A stretch of 64,000 nt of DNA from assembly GCF_001264245.1 (NCBI RefSeq), contig NZ_CP011339.1, positions 992,001 to 1,056,000 on the forward strand, in the 5' to 3' direction. This DNA comes from Microcystis panniformis FACHB-1757 (GTDB taxonomy: Bacteria; Cyanobacteriota; Cyanobacteriia; Cyanobacteriales; Microcystaceae). Both the position numbers and the translations under genes were made by a program. The notes under the pieces are model-generated. The model saw nothing but the letters and a program-made list of their open reading frames with translations. It searched no databases and was not told the origin of the DNA. This document shows, in pieces, positions 36,717 through 46,060 of this stretch; position 1 is the first letter of the stretch; every line of letters starts with the position of its first letter.

Positions 36717-38732
36717 ATGACATTTTCTTCCAAGAAAACCCGTGCCGTTGCCCTACGCAATTACTTTTCCCCTTTTGGTAACAAGTTGGTGCAGTCGGGA
36801 TATATCGGTGCCGACCAAATGCAACAGGCCCTGGTGGAAACACGGAAATCGGGACGATCGCTAGTAGAAATATTACAACAACTAACTGGGCGCCCTTTGC
36901 CCCCGGATTTGCAGCGACAGTACAAGAAAAATCAGTTATTTGAATTAAAAATTCTCTACGGAGTCGAATCGATCGACCCCGAATTAAGCGATGTGGATGG
37001 ACTGGAAATAGCCCGATTGATCGATTCTTTGATTCCGATCGATCTTTGTCGTCGCTATCGTCTCATCCCCCTGCGAAAGATCGAAGGAGAGCCGGCTGCG
37101 ATTTTGATAGCCATGGTCGATCCCGACAACCTCGAGGCTTCCGACGATATTAATCGTATTCTCCGCCCCAGGGAGTTAGGTTTACAGCGTTTGGTGATTA
37201 CTAGCGAAGATTATGAAAGATTACTGGAAAAATTCCACTCGGCTCAATCGGAATTAGAACAGGAAAAAGCCCGACTGCAAAAAGAAAAAGAACTAGAAAA
37301 ACTCTCGGATCTCACTGGTATTGTCAGCAATATTGAGGTGGCCTCTGGTGCGGCTAACGATGAAGTGGCCGATGATCTCGGAGAAGGGGAAGCTAATCAA
37401 GCTCCCGTCATCAACCTCGTCAATAAAATTATAGCTAAAGCCCTACAGGAAGGGACTTCCGATATTCACATCGAACCCCAAGAAGAATTCCTGAAAATTC
37501 GCTTTCGCAAAGATGGAGTTCTTCATCAAGCTTTTGATCCACTGCCGAAAAGAATTACCCCGGCGGTGACAGCCCGTCTTAAAATCATGGCCGAGCTCGA
37601 TATCGCCGAACGTCGTCTTCCCCAAGATGGTAAAATTCGGCGGATGTATCAAGGGCGGAAAGTGGATTTTCGGGTTAATACCCTGCCCAGTCGCTACGGG
37701 GAAAAAGTCTGTTTACGGATTCTCGATAACTCGGCTACCCAGTTGGGTTTAGATAAACTAATCACCGACCAAAAGACCCTGCAAATCGTCCGAGACATGG
37801 CCAGTCGTCCCTTTGGTCTGTTGCTGGTGACAGGCCCGACCGGTTCGGGGAAATCCACCACTTTATACTCGGTGTTAGCCGAAAGAAATCACCCCGGGGT
37901 CAATATTAGTACGGCCGAAGATCCGATCGAATATTCTCTACCGGGCATCACCCAGGTGCAGGTAATTCGCGAAAAAGGCATGGATTTCGCCTCGATTCTG
38001 CGGGCATTCATGCGACAAGACCCGGATGTGATTCTGGTGGGAGAAACTAGGGACAAGGAAACGGCCAAAACAGCGATCGAGGCGGCCTTAACTGGTCACT
38101 TGGTCCTAACTACCCTACACACCAACGATGCCGCAGGTGCGATCGCTCGTCTCGATGAGATGGGGGTTGAACCGTTTATGATTTCTGGTTCTCTCTTGGG
38201 AGTCTTGGCCCAGCGTCTCGTGCGGCGCGTCTGTAGCCAGTGTCGAGTCGCCTATCACCCCAGTCAAGAGGAATTAGCCCGTTTTGGTCTTTCCGCCGCC
38301 AATGAACGGGAAGTGACCTTTTATAAGGCTAATACCCTCACCCTTGAGGAAATTCAACAGGCGCGAAAACAGGGCAATCTCTGCCTTAAGTGTAGCGGCA
38401 GCGGTTATAAAGGTCGCATTGGTGTCTATGAGGTAATGCAGAATAGTGAACGACTACAGCAGTTAATTAACCAAGGGGCAACCACTGATCGCATTAAGGA
38501 GACGGCCGTCGATGAGGGCATGGTGACACTCCTAGCCTATAGTTTAAATCTGGTGCGCGAGGGTTACACCACCCTCGAAGAAGTGGAACGGGTGACATTT
38601 ACCGATTCCGGTCTGGAAGCGGAACTAAAAGCCAAACGGAAAAGCGGTTTAATCTGTCGTGGTTGTCGCGCCGAACTACAACCAGAATGGCTCGATTGTC
38701 CCTATTGTATGACACCGCGATTTAGTGATTAA
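36717..38732 (+). CDS. pilB: Type IV pilus extension ATPase
   Basis: 671 residues. GspE_N/MshEN-like N-terminal domain, then GspE ATPase: Walker A GPTGSGKSTT, Asp box, Walker B LVGETRD and His box TGHLVLTTLHTNDA. The four-Cys zinc site is CSQC and CLKC. It drives pilus assembly for motility and DNA uptake. At the extreme C-terminus (from about 645) there is a second zinc-ribbon-like set (CRGC and CPYC) beyond the normal end. First gene of the pilB-pilT-pilC group. Confidence 0.95.
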   Translation: MTFSSKKTRAVALRNYFSPFGNKLVQSGYIGADQMQQALVETRKSGRSLVEILQQLTGRPLPPDLQRQYKKNQLFELKILYGVESIDPELSDVDGLEIARLIDSLIPIDLCRRYRLIPLRKIEGEPAAILIAMVDPDNLEASDDINRILRPRELGLQRLVITSEDYERLLEKFHSAQSELEQEKARLQKEKELEKLSDLTGIVSNIEVASGAANDEVADDLGEGEANQAPVINLVNKIIAKALQEGTSDIHIEPQEEFLKIRFRKDGVLHQAFDPLPKRITPAVTARLKIMAELDIAERRLPQDGKIRRMYQGRKVDFRVNTLPSRYGEKVCLRILDNSATQLGLDKLITDQKTLQIVRDMASRPFGLLLVTGPTGSGKSTTLYSVLAERNHPGVNISTAEDPIEYSLPGITQVQVIREKGMDFASILRAFMRQDPDVILVGETRDKETAKTAIEAALTGHLVLTTLHTNDAAGAIARLDEMGVEPFMISGSLLGVLAQRLVRRVCSQCRVAYHPSQEELARFGLSAANEREVTFYKANTLTLEEIQQARKQGNLCLKCSGSGYKGRIGVYEVMQNSERLQQLINQGATTDRIKETAVDEGMVTLLAYSLNLVREGYTTLEEVERVTFTDSGLEAELKAKRKSGLICRGCRAELQPEWLDCPYCMTPRFSD

Positions 38733-38870
38733 GACAGTTTTTCAGTTATCAGTTATGAGATTTGAGTTTTAAGTAAGGAGTATTAAGTGAGTAGTCTTAA
38801 ATAGCACTTTCCCAATGTCTTTTCACTGGTTACTGTTCACTGATTTTACCTTAAAGATGGGGTTTAACTT
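38733..38870. other. Gap between pilB and pilT
   Basis: Contains short repeat remnants (CAGTTATCAGTTATGAGATTTGAG, GGTTACTGTTCACTGATTT). No gene. Confidence 0.4.
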
Positions 38871-39971
38871 ATGGAATTAATGATCGAAGATTTAATGCAA
38901 CAATTGGTCGAGATGGGCGGTTCTGATATGCACATTCAGTCTGGGGCGCCAGTCTATTTTCGCATTAGTGGCAAACTCGCCCCGATTAATGAAGAATCTT
39001 TAACCCCGCAAGATTGTCAGAAATTGATTTTTAGTATGCTCAATAATACTCAAAGAAAAGAGTTAGAGCAGAATTGGGAATTAGACTGTTCCTACGGGGT
39101 GAAAGGATTAGCAAGATTTAGGGTCAATGTTTATAAAGAAAGGGGGGCTTATGCAGCTTGTTTACGGGCTTTGTCCTCTAAAATTCCTAACTTTGAACAA
39201 TTAAATTTACCTAGAGTAGTACGGGAGTTATCGGAAAGACCGCGGGGATTAATTCTCGTAACTGGCCAAACAGGTTCGGGTAAAACTACCACTTTAGCGG
39301 CAATTTTAGACTTAATTAATCGGACTAGGTCTGAACATATTTTAACTGTAGAAGACCCAATTGAATACGTTTTTACTAATATAAAAAGTCTGTTTCACCA
39401 ACGACAAAAAGGAGAAGATACCAAGAGTTTTGCTAACGCTTTAAGAGCATCTTTACGGGAAGATCCTGATATTATCCTTGTGGGAGAAATGCGGGATTTA
39501 GAAACAATTAGTTTGGCAATCACGGCGGCAGAAACCGGTCACTTAGTCTTCGGAACCCTGCACACCAACTCAGCAGCGGGAACAGTGGATCGGATCATTG
39601 ACGTTTTTCCAGCTAACCAACAGGCACAAATTCGCGCCATGTTATCCAATTCTTTACTAGCAGTTTTTAGTCAAAACCTAGTCAAGAAAAAAAATCCTAA
39701 ACCGGGGGAATTTGGCCGGGCAATGGTACAGGAAATCCTGGTGGTAACTCCAGCGATCGCTAACCTAATTCGGGAAGGAAAAGCCCCCCAAATCTACTCA
39801 GCAATTCAAACGGGAATGAAGTTAGGAATGCAAACCATGGAACAGGGATTAGCTAATTTAGTTGTTAGGGGTGTTGTCTCTTTGGAAGAGGCCATTTCTA
39901 AAAGCGGTAAACCCGATGAATTACAACGTCTTATCGCCGGGGCCAGCACTAACGCTAAAGCCCGGATTTAA
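38871..39971 (+). CDS. pilT: Type IV pilus retraction ATPase
   Basis: 366 residues, normal for PilT. Contains Walker A GQTGSGKTTTLAA, Asp box, Walker B LVGEMRD and the His box (TAAETGHLVFGTLHTNSA). The C-terminal AIRNLIREGK-like block appears as AIANLIREGKAPQ. It powers pilus retraction and twitching. Confidence 0.95.
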   Translation: MELMIEDLMQQLVEMGGSDMHIQSGAPVYFRISGKLAPINEESLTPQDCQKLIFSMLNNTQRKELEQNWELDCSYGVKGLARFRVNVYKERGAYAACLRALSSKIPNFEQLNLPRVVRELSERPRGLILVTGQTGSGKTTTLAAILDLINRTRSEHILTVEDPIEYVFTNIKSLFHQRQKGEDTKSFANALRASLREDPDIILVGEMRDLETISLAITAAETGHLVFGTLHTNSAAGTVDRIIDVFPANQQAQIRAMLSNSLLAVFSQNLVKKKNPKPGEFGRAMVQEILVVTPAIANLIREGKAPQIYSAIQTGMKLGMQTMEQGLANLVVRGVVSLEEAISKSGKPDELQRLIAGASTNAKARI

Positions 39972-40036
39972 TCCTAAATCCTGTTTAAAAGGTATAGGAG
40001 AGTGGGAAGTTTTTTGCTGTAAACAGTAAACAGTGA

Positions 40037-40090
40037 ACTGATAACTGATAACTGATAACTGATAACTGATAACTGATAACTGATAACTGA
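40037..40090. repeat. Heptamer array (TGATAAC)n upstream of pilC
   Basis: About 7-8 units on the complement of CAGTTAT, ending 8 bases before the pilC ATG. No ribosome-binding site is visible between array and start codon. Confidence 0.9.
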
Positions 40091-40098
40091 TTTGTTCT

Positions 40099-41311
40099 AT
40101 GCCTACTTTTGTCGCACAAGTTAAAAGCGGCTCTGGAAAAGTTTTCCAAGAGAAAGTTGAAGCTATGTCTCCCGAACAGGCCCGGACGATGCTGAAGGCG
40201 AAATATGCCGCCGTCGGTAAAGTCAAAAAAGTGGGGGGAGAGATCGATCTTTCCGGTTTACAGTTGATGTTTGCCAGCATTTCCATCAAAGATAAAGCGG
40301 TTTTTTCCCGTCAATTTTCGGTAATGATTAATGCTGGTGTGGCGATTGTGAGATGTTTGGGAGTTTTGGGGGATCAATGCGGTAATCCCAAGATGAAAAA
40401 AGCCCTACAAGCGATTAGTGCTGAGGTACAGCAAGGGAGTCCGTTATCGGAAGCGATGGCCAAACATCCCGAATGTTTTGATCAACTTTATGTCAGTATG
40501 ATCGAAGCTGGAGAGACGGGGGGGTACTCGATGAAGTGCTGAACCGTCTCTCGAAACTTTTGGAAGATATGGCCCGCTTGAAAAACCAGATTAAATCAGC
40601 GATGACTTATCCAGTAGCGGTGGGAATTTTGGCGGTAGTTGTGTTTTTCGGGATGACGATCTTTTTAATTCCCGTCTTTGCGAAAATTTTCACCGATTTA
40701 AAGGTGGAACTACCGGCTTTAACGCAATTTATGCTCTTTTTAAGTGGTGTGATGCGTAGTTGGTTGATTTTAATTCCGATTGTCACCATTGTTGCCACGG
40801 TTTTTTTACTGCGTCGCTATTACAAAACCCCGATGGGTCGTCTGCAAATTGACCATTTTTTCCTTAAAATGCCTCTTTTTGGTGATTTGAATGAAAAGTC
40901 GGCTGTGGCTAGATTTTGCCGGGTTTTTGGGACTCTGACGCGTTCTGGTGTCCCAATTTTAAGTTCCCTCGACATCGTTTGTAATACGGTGGGTAATCAG
41001 GTAATTGCCAATGCGATCGCTGGTGCCAAGGCGGAAATTCAGCAGGGGGAATGATGAGTTTGGCCCTACAAAAAGCCAATGTTTTCCCAGCTTTGGCAAT
41101 TCAAATGATTAGTATTGGGGAGGAAACGGGAGAATTAGATGCCATGATGATGAAAGTGGCGGATTTCTACGAAGATGAGGTGGAACAGGCCATTAAAGCT
41201 TTAACCAGTATCATTGAACCCTTGATGATGATTGGTGTTGCGGGGATGGTGGGAATTATTCTTTTGTCTATGTACTTGCCCATGTTTAAAATCTTCGATG
41301 CCTTGGGATAA
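40099..41311 (+). pseudogene. pilC: Type IV pilus platform protein, broken by two frameshifts
   Basis: Three frames together give a full PilC of about 403 residues. Frame 1 covers 40099 to about 40518 (through MIEAGETGG), frame 2 to about 41050 (through AKAEIQQG), frame 3 to 41311 (GEETGELDAMM to FDALG). Each break is a run of G one base too short (seven G where eight fit; five where six fit). The T2SSF domains (about 68-191 and 271-393) and membrane helices are otherwise intact. A true mutant would lack pili; a sequence error is equally possible. Confidence 0.88.
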
Positions 41312-41407
41312 GTTTAGAGGAGTCATTTCCGTTATCAGTTAGTCGTCGGTAGCTTGAAATCAGAAAAATTTTAATTTTCATCTCCCTTTATTTGATTAGG
41401 TGAATCT

Positions 41408-41944
41408 GTGTCTTACGAAACTTTATTAGCGGAATACAGCTGTCGTGAAGGGGCGATCGAATTATTGCGACAATATCGCCCCTATTTAGAGTTAATTCCT
41501 AGTCTGCGTCGTCCTGAAGAGAGTTTAATTACTATTCCCTTGCCCTTGGTCAGAATTCGTCCACCTTCTGGCCTTGAATCTAGAAAGACGGTACAATTAG
41601 CCTGTGATTTGGCTATTCTGATGTGTGATCCGGAATGGAAAATTAAATTAGGTTCAGAAATCCTGATTTTTATCCATCGTCCGGGGGAAGATTTCTCTGA
41701 TTTGTTGAAACGCTGGCGCGAAACCCAAATCTGTTTAGATAAAGAATATGAATGGTTAATGCCCCCCAGAGAACAACATATGTTTAGTGAAGGTGCAGAA
41801 AAAATTCATCCTTTATTTGTGGTTTTTGATCAAACGGCCGAGAGAATAAAAAAGGGTTTAAGAGGGGCTTTTTTACCGATGGTTGTTCAAAATTATCGGC
41901 CAGCTTTGATTGATGATTCCTTAGAATTAGTCGATCAAGATTAG
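41408..41944 (+). CDS. Hypothetical 178-residue cyanobacterial protein
   Basis: A soluble protein starting at GTG (41408). Features: CREGAIELLRQYRPYLELIP near the N-terminus, a ILIFIHRPGEDFSDLLKRW strand-helix, and a C-terminal part with FLPMVVQNYRPALID. No known catalytic motif. The family is not recognised. Position after pilC does not by itself show a pilus role. Confidence 0.55.
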   Translation: MSYETLLAEYSCREGAIELLRQYRPYLELIPSLRRPEESLITIPLPLVRIRPPSGLESRKTVQLACDLAILMCDPEWKIKLGSEILIFIHRPGEDFSDLLKRWRETQICLDKEYEWLMPPREQHMFSEGAEKIHPLFVVFDQTAERIKKGLRGAFLPMVVQNYRPALIDDSLELVDQD

Positions 41945-41955
41945 CTGACTCTCTT

Positions 41956-42149
41956 AAGTATCTAAGCACAATTAATTACACATCTAAGCCACTACTCCGT
42001 CAGAATTCTGCTGTGATCAGTAAACAGTGAACTGAAAACTCAAATCCGATCCCTAATAGCTGTCTCGGAGTCTCCCGTCTCGGAGTCTCCTGTCTCGGAG
42101 TCTCCTGTCTCGGAGTCTCGACTAGGAAATTAATTTTGCACGACTACTT
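41956..42149. mobile_element. MITE with AAGTA-GCAAAATTAATT ends, copy 1 (with inner repeats)
   Basis: The left end AAGTATCTAAGCACAATTAA and the complement of the right end (AAGTAGTCGTGCAAAATTAA) match the ends of the element at 47671-47763. The interior is longer because it holds a heptamer-like stretch and the 15-bp array at 42061. Confidence 0.65.
42061..42120. repeat. Four 15-bp tandem units (TGTCTCGGAGTCTCC)
   Basis: Four perfectly phased units with two single-base changes. Inside a MITE. Confidence 0.95.
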
Positions 42150-42180
42150 AGTTTAGTATAAAGGGAACAGTTGACGATGG

Positions 42181-44751
42181 TTAAGCCCCTAAAATCAAGC
42201 GCTGACGATGAAAATTCAGCAGCGAAAGTTCTTGGCCAGAAACCCTTTCTAACATCTCGACGATATGATCGGGCTGCAGTAAAGTGCCATCATTGCGACA
42301 ACTGCCCACATAGCACAAAACGGCTTGATTGTCAACAGTTTTTAACTCTAATTCATATAATTGTTCTCGCAGATTAATCGTGACTTTTTTGCCGGATTTG
42401 GTGGTTTTTTCCCGTTCCATCACCGTTGCTTGCTTAATTGCCTCGAGCCAATTTTGCCACTGTTGACAGTCAATTCCCTCGCTATTAAAAGTGAGCAAAT
42501 ACTCGGCTTTTTCTAACAAACGGGTGGCAGCAGGGGCATTTAAGGGAATTTCTTCCACCTGATAAACTGGTAAATCTGCGGGCAATTGTGCGCTTAATTG
42601 CTGTTTAAACCTCTCTAAATCCATCACTTTTGTCAATTCAAAATCGACAATCTCACCGCTACTGGTTGCTCCCAAGGATAAGGCATTTGCGATCGAAATG
42701 CGCGGACCGGGGTGAAATCCACCGGTAAAGGAAATGGGAATAGCAGCCCGACGGACGACGCGATCAAATAAACGCACCAGATCCAAGTGGCTAACTAGGG
42801 CCATTTCGCCAATTTTGCCAAACCAAACCCGAATTCTTTGGGCGCGTTCTTGATTGGGTTGAAAATGTCCGGCAAAAGCGGGAATCGCAGGCGCTTCAAT
42901 AACGATATTATGGCCAAAATCGACGCTACAAACGCCACAATGGGAACAACCCTCAAAAGAACAATCGGGAACCGTTGCCGCGTCTAGGGCGCGTTTTAAG
43001 TCCTCCTCTAGCCATTTTTTATCGATACCGGTATCCAGATGATCCCAGGGCAAAGGACGCTCTAAAATATCTTTGTCTGTATCGGCAAAAATATTCCATT
43101 CTCCCTGTTCTACCTGACGATATTTCCAAGTTAAACCGGATTCTTTGATCGCCTGTGACCATGCTTGATAGGCTTTTTCCGTATTATCCCACCAAGCATC
43201 CATCCCGGCTCCCAATTGCCAAGCGCGCAGCACCACTTTCCCTAAACTTCTGTCACCGCGACCGATAAAATCTTCCATGGCCGAGATGCGGACATCGGTA
43301 TAATTGACTTTTACCCCTCTCATGCCTTGGAATTCCTGTCTTAATAACTCCTGTTTGCGGATAAATTCGGCCGTTGAGACGGAATGCCACTGGAAGGGGG
43401 TATGGGGTTTAGGGGTAAAATTCGAGATAGTTATGGTAAAATCGAGGGGTTTCCGCTTCGGTAAACGACATTCCCGACGCAACCAACGCACCGTTTCCGC
43501 AATACCGATGACATCCACATCGGTTTCCCCTGGCAAACCGATCATAAAATAGAGTTTGACCTTATCCCAACCCTGTTCGACGGCAGTTTTTATCCCTCTG
43601 AGTAGTTCTTCGTTGGTTAACCCTTTGTTAATCACATCGCGCATCCGTTGGGTTCCCGCTTCCGGTGCAAAGGTTAAACCCGATTGACGATTGCCCCCAA
43701 TTATGTTAGCAATATTTTCGTCAAAGCGATCGACTCTTTGACTGGGTAAGGATAGAGATATATTCTCATTCTGGAGACGGTTTTTAATCTCCATACCCAC
43801 GGCAGGTAAAGCTAGATAATCGGAGCAACTGAGAGATAATAAGGAAAATTCATTATATCCCGTCGCTCGCATTCCTTTTTCAATCGATTCGATGACTGCT
43901 TCTGGTTGCACATCCCGCGCAGGACGGGTTAACATCCCCGGTTGACAAAAACGACATCCCCGAGTGCAACCGCGACGAATTTCCACCACCAGGCGATCGT
44001 GAACCGTTTCCACGAAGGGAACTAAACCGATAGAATAGGCTGGGATAGGAGTAGCTACCCGGCGTAAAATTCTTTTCGGTACATCGTCACGATTGGGGAT
44101 AACTGCACCGATTGGGGTGACATCGTAGAAACGGGGGACATATACCCCCGGAATTTGGGCTAAATCTAGCAATAGTTCTTCTTTGCTTAGATTAGCTAGT
44201 TTACCCTCTTCTAAAATTAAACCGATTTCTGGCAATAATTCTTCACCGTCACCGAGGGCGATAAAATCAAAAAAGTCGGCGTAGGGTTCGGGGTTAGAGG
44301 TGGCAGTTTGTCCCCCGGCAAAAATTAGCGGATAGTTACCCGAGTCTCTTGCTCTCCAAGTCAAGGGAATTGCCGCTAGGTCGAGCATTTCTAAAATATT
44401 GGTGGCTCCTAGCTCGTAACTGAGACTAAAACCCAGAATATCAAAATCGGTGAGGCAACGACGGGATTCTAGGGCAAATAAGGGGGTTTTTGTCTGTTTG
44501 AGTTTTTGGGCTAAATCCGGTGCGGGTAGATAAGTGCGATCGCAAAGTTGGCGGGGTTGAGCATTGAGGATATTGTAGAGGATAATATGGCCGAGGTTAG
44601 ATGCCCCCACTTCGTACACTTCCGGATAGGTTAACACCCAACGAACCACAGCACTTGCCCATTCTTTATGTTTAGCACCTAACTCGTTGCCCAAATAACG
44701 CGCCGGTCGAAAAATGTCGGGGGTGAGCAGTTGGTCTAAAGCAATAGTCAC
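42181..44751 (-). CDS. TIGR03960-type B12-binding/radical SAM protein with DUF2344 domain
   Basis: 856 residues. The N-terminal part is of YgiQ/B12-binding type (LGHIILYNILN, LGFSLSYELGATNILEML). The radical SAM cluster motif CTRGCRFCQPGM is at about residue 260. A C-terminal DUF2344 domain (RVWFGKIGEMALVSHLDLVRLF, GGFHPGPRIS) begins at about 640. A CSHCGVC Cys set lies between the two. This long fusion is found in cyanobacteria and some other phyla, but the substrate is unknown; some DUF2344 proteins are near ribosome and RNA-modification genes. Confidence 0.85.
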   Translation of the reverse strand: MTIALDQLLTPDIFRPARYLGNELGAKHKEWASAVVRWVLTYPEVYEVGASNLGHIILYNILNAQPRQLCDRTYLPAPDLAQKLKQTKTPLFALESRRCLTDFDILGFSLSYELGATNILEMLDLAAIPLTWRARDSGNYPLIFAGGQTATSNPEPYADFFDFIALGDGEELLPEIGLILEEGKLANLSKEELLLDLAQIPGVYVPRFYDVTPIGAVIPNRDDVPKRILRRVATPIPAYSIGLVPFVETVHDRLVVEIRRGCTRGCRFCQPGMLTRPARDVQPEAVIESIEKGMRATGYNEFSLLSLSCSDYLALPAVGMEIKNRLQNENISLSLPSQRVDRFDENIANIIGGNRQSGLTFAPEAGTQRMRDVINKGLTNEELLRGIKTAVEQGWDKVKLYFMIGLPGETDVDVIGIAETVRWLRRECRLPKRKPLDFTITISNFTPKPHTPFQWHSVSTAEFIRKQELLRQEFQGMRGVKVNYTDVRISAMEDFIGRGDRSLGKVVLRAWQLGAGMDAWWDNTEKAYQAWSQAIKESGLTWKYRQVEQGEWNIFADTDKDILERPLPWDHLDTGIDKKWLEEDLKRALDAATVPDCSFEGCSHCGVCSVDFGHNIVIEAPAIPAFAGHFQPNQERAQRIRVWFGKIGEMALVSHLDLVRLFDRVVRRAAIPISFTGGFHPGPRISIANALSLGATSSGEIVDFELTKVMDLERFKQQLSAQLPADLPVYQVEEIPLNAPAATRLLEKAEYLLTFNSEGIDCQQWQNWLEAIKQATVMEREKTTKSGKKVTINLREQLYELELKTVDNQAVLCYVGSCRNDGTLLQPDHIVEMLERVSGQELSLLNFHRQRLILGA

Positions 44752-45231
44752 GGCAATCTACCTCAGATATCGTCAGCAATGGGTGCTTTTCTACTATAGC
44801 AGCCAGAATCGAGTCAGTTATCAGTTATCAGTTATCAGTTATCAGTTATCAGTTATCAGTCAGGGTGAGAGCATCTCAAAAGCTATTGACAATTGGCCAA
44901 TTTTGTGATCCGCTTGCTGTGTGGGCATTTCAGGTGATACCAGTCAATCAGAATAGTTACGAAATCTTCACATTTGGTCGATTTTTGCTTAACAATTGAG
45001 ATGGCCAATTCTCCTCAAATATGCCTGAATCGCTCTCTGGGTAAGCAACTCATATAAAGTTCATTTTGTCAAGGATTGTTAAGATGCGCTTACCCTGAGT
45101 TATCAGTTATCAGTTATCAGTTTTCAGTTCACTGATTACTGTTGACTGATTACTGTTTACTGTTCACTGAAAATACTTCCCACTTCCCCATCTCCCTAAA
45201 ATTCCAGAGGTTATAAGATAATTAAGCGACG
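44752..45231. repeat. Repeat-rich gap before the ABC/MCE genes
   Basis: A heptamer array (CAGTTAT)n at 44814-44861 (about 7 units) and a second small one at 45099-45129 with degenerate GATTACTGTT units to about 45170. Between them is an inverted pair GGGTAAGC / GCTTACCC (45039 and 45089). No gene is visible. Confidence 0.7.
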
Positions 45232-46014
45232 ATGAAAGAACCGTTAATTGAATTGAGAGGAGTATCGAAAAGATTCGGGGATAACGTTATTCTCGAAGGT
45301 TTAGATTTAACCATTTATCGAGGGGAGGCCCTGGTAATTATCGGACCGTCGGGAACGGGAAAATCGACGGTTTTACGAGTAATTGCGGGATTAACGGGGA
45401 TAAATGCGGGAGAAATTCGTATTAAAGGTCAATTGCGTCAGGGATTGCTAGAAGATGGTCGGGAAGCGATGCGAACTTCCTTAGTTTTTCAACAAACGGC
45501 CCTGTTTGATTCTCTCACCGTCGGGGAAAATGTCGGTTTTTATCTTTATGAACAAACTAATTTAAAAAAAGCCATAATTAGGGAATTAGTGGAAAAAAGC
45601 TTGGAAATGGTCGGTTTACAGGGAATTAGTAACCTTTATCCTTCGGAACTATCGGGGGGAATGCGTAAACGGGTGGCTTTTGCCCGCGCTATTATCACTA
45701 ATCCCGATAATCCCGCCGATAATCCTGAATTACTGCTGTATGATGAACCTACCGCGGGATTAGACCCGATAGCTTCCACAATTATCGAGGATCTAGTGCG
45801 GACTCTCCATGAAAAATCGGGGTCTGCGAACACTTATGTAATGGTTTCTCACCAACAAAGTACCATCCGACGCACCGCCGATCGAGTAGTATTTCTCTAT
45901 CAGGGAAAAGTGCAATGGCAGGGATTAGTGGCAGATATCGATCGTACCGATCATCCCATGATTCGGCAATTTTTTAGTGCCAGCATTGAAGGTCCGATTA
46001 GGACAATCGTTTAA
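45232..46014 (+). CDS. MlaF/TGD3-like ABC transporter ATP-binding protein
   Basis: 260 residues. Walker A GPSGTGKST, signature LSGGMRKR, Walker B LLLYDEPTAGLDP, His in VSHQ. The LSGGMRKRVAFARAI form and the following MCE gene place it in the lipid-transport (Mla/TGD) group. It likely powers phospholipid or glycolipid movement between membranes. No permease gene is next to it, which is usual in cyanobacteria where it lies elsewhere. Confidence 0.9.
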   Translation: MKEPLIELRGVSKRFGDNVILEGLDLTIYRGEALVIIGPSGTGKSTVLRVIAGLTGINAGEIRIKGQLRQGLLEDGREAMRTSLVFQQTALFDSLTVGENVGFYLYEQTNLKKAIIRELVEKSLEMVGLQGISNLYPSELSGGMRKRVAFARAIITNPDNPADNPELLLYDEPTAGLDPIASTIIEDLVRTLHEKSGSANTYVMVSHQQSTIRRTADRVVFLYQGKVQWQGLVADIDRTDHPMIRQFFSASIEGPIRTIV

Positions 46015-46060
46015 GCTAGATTAAGCTAAATTAAGAACTATCGAGAATGAGAGAAAAATC

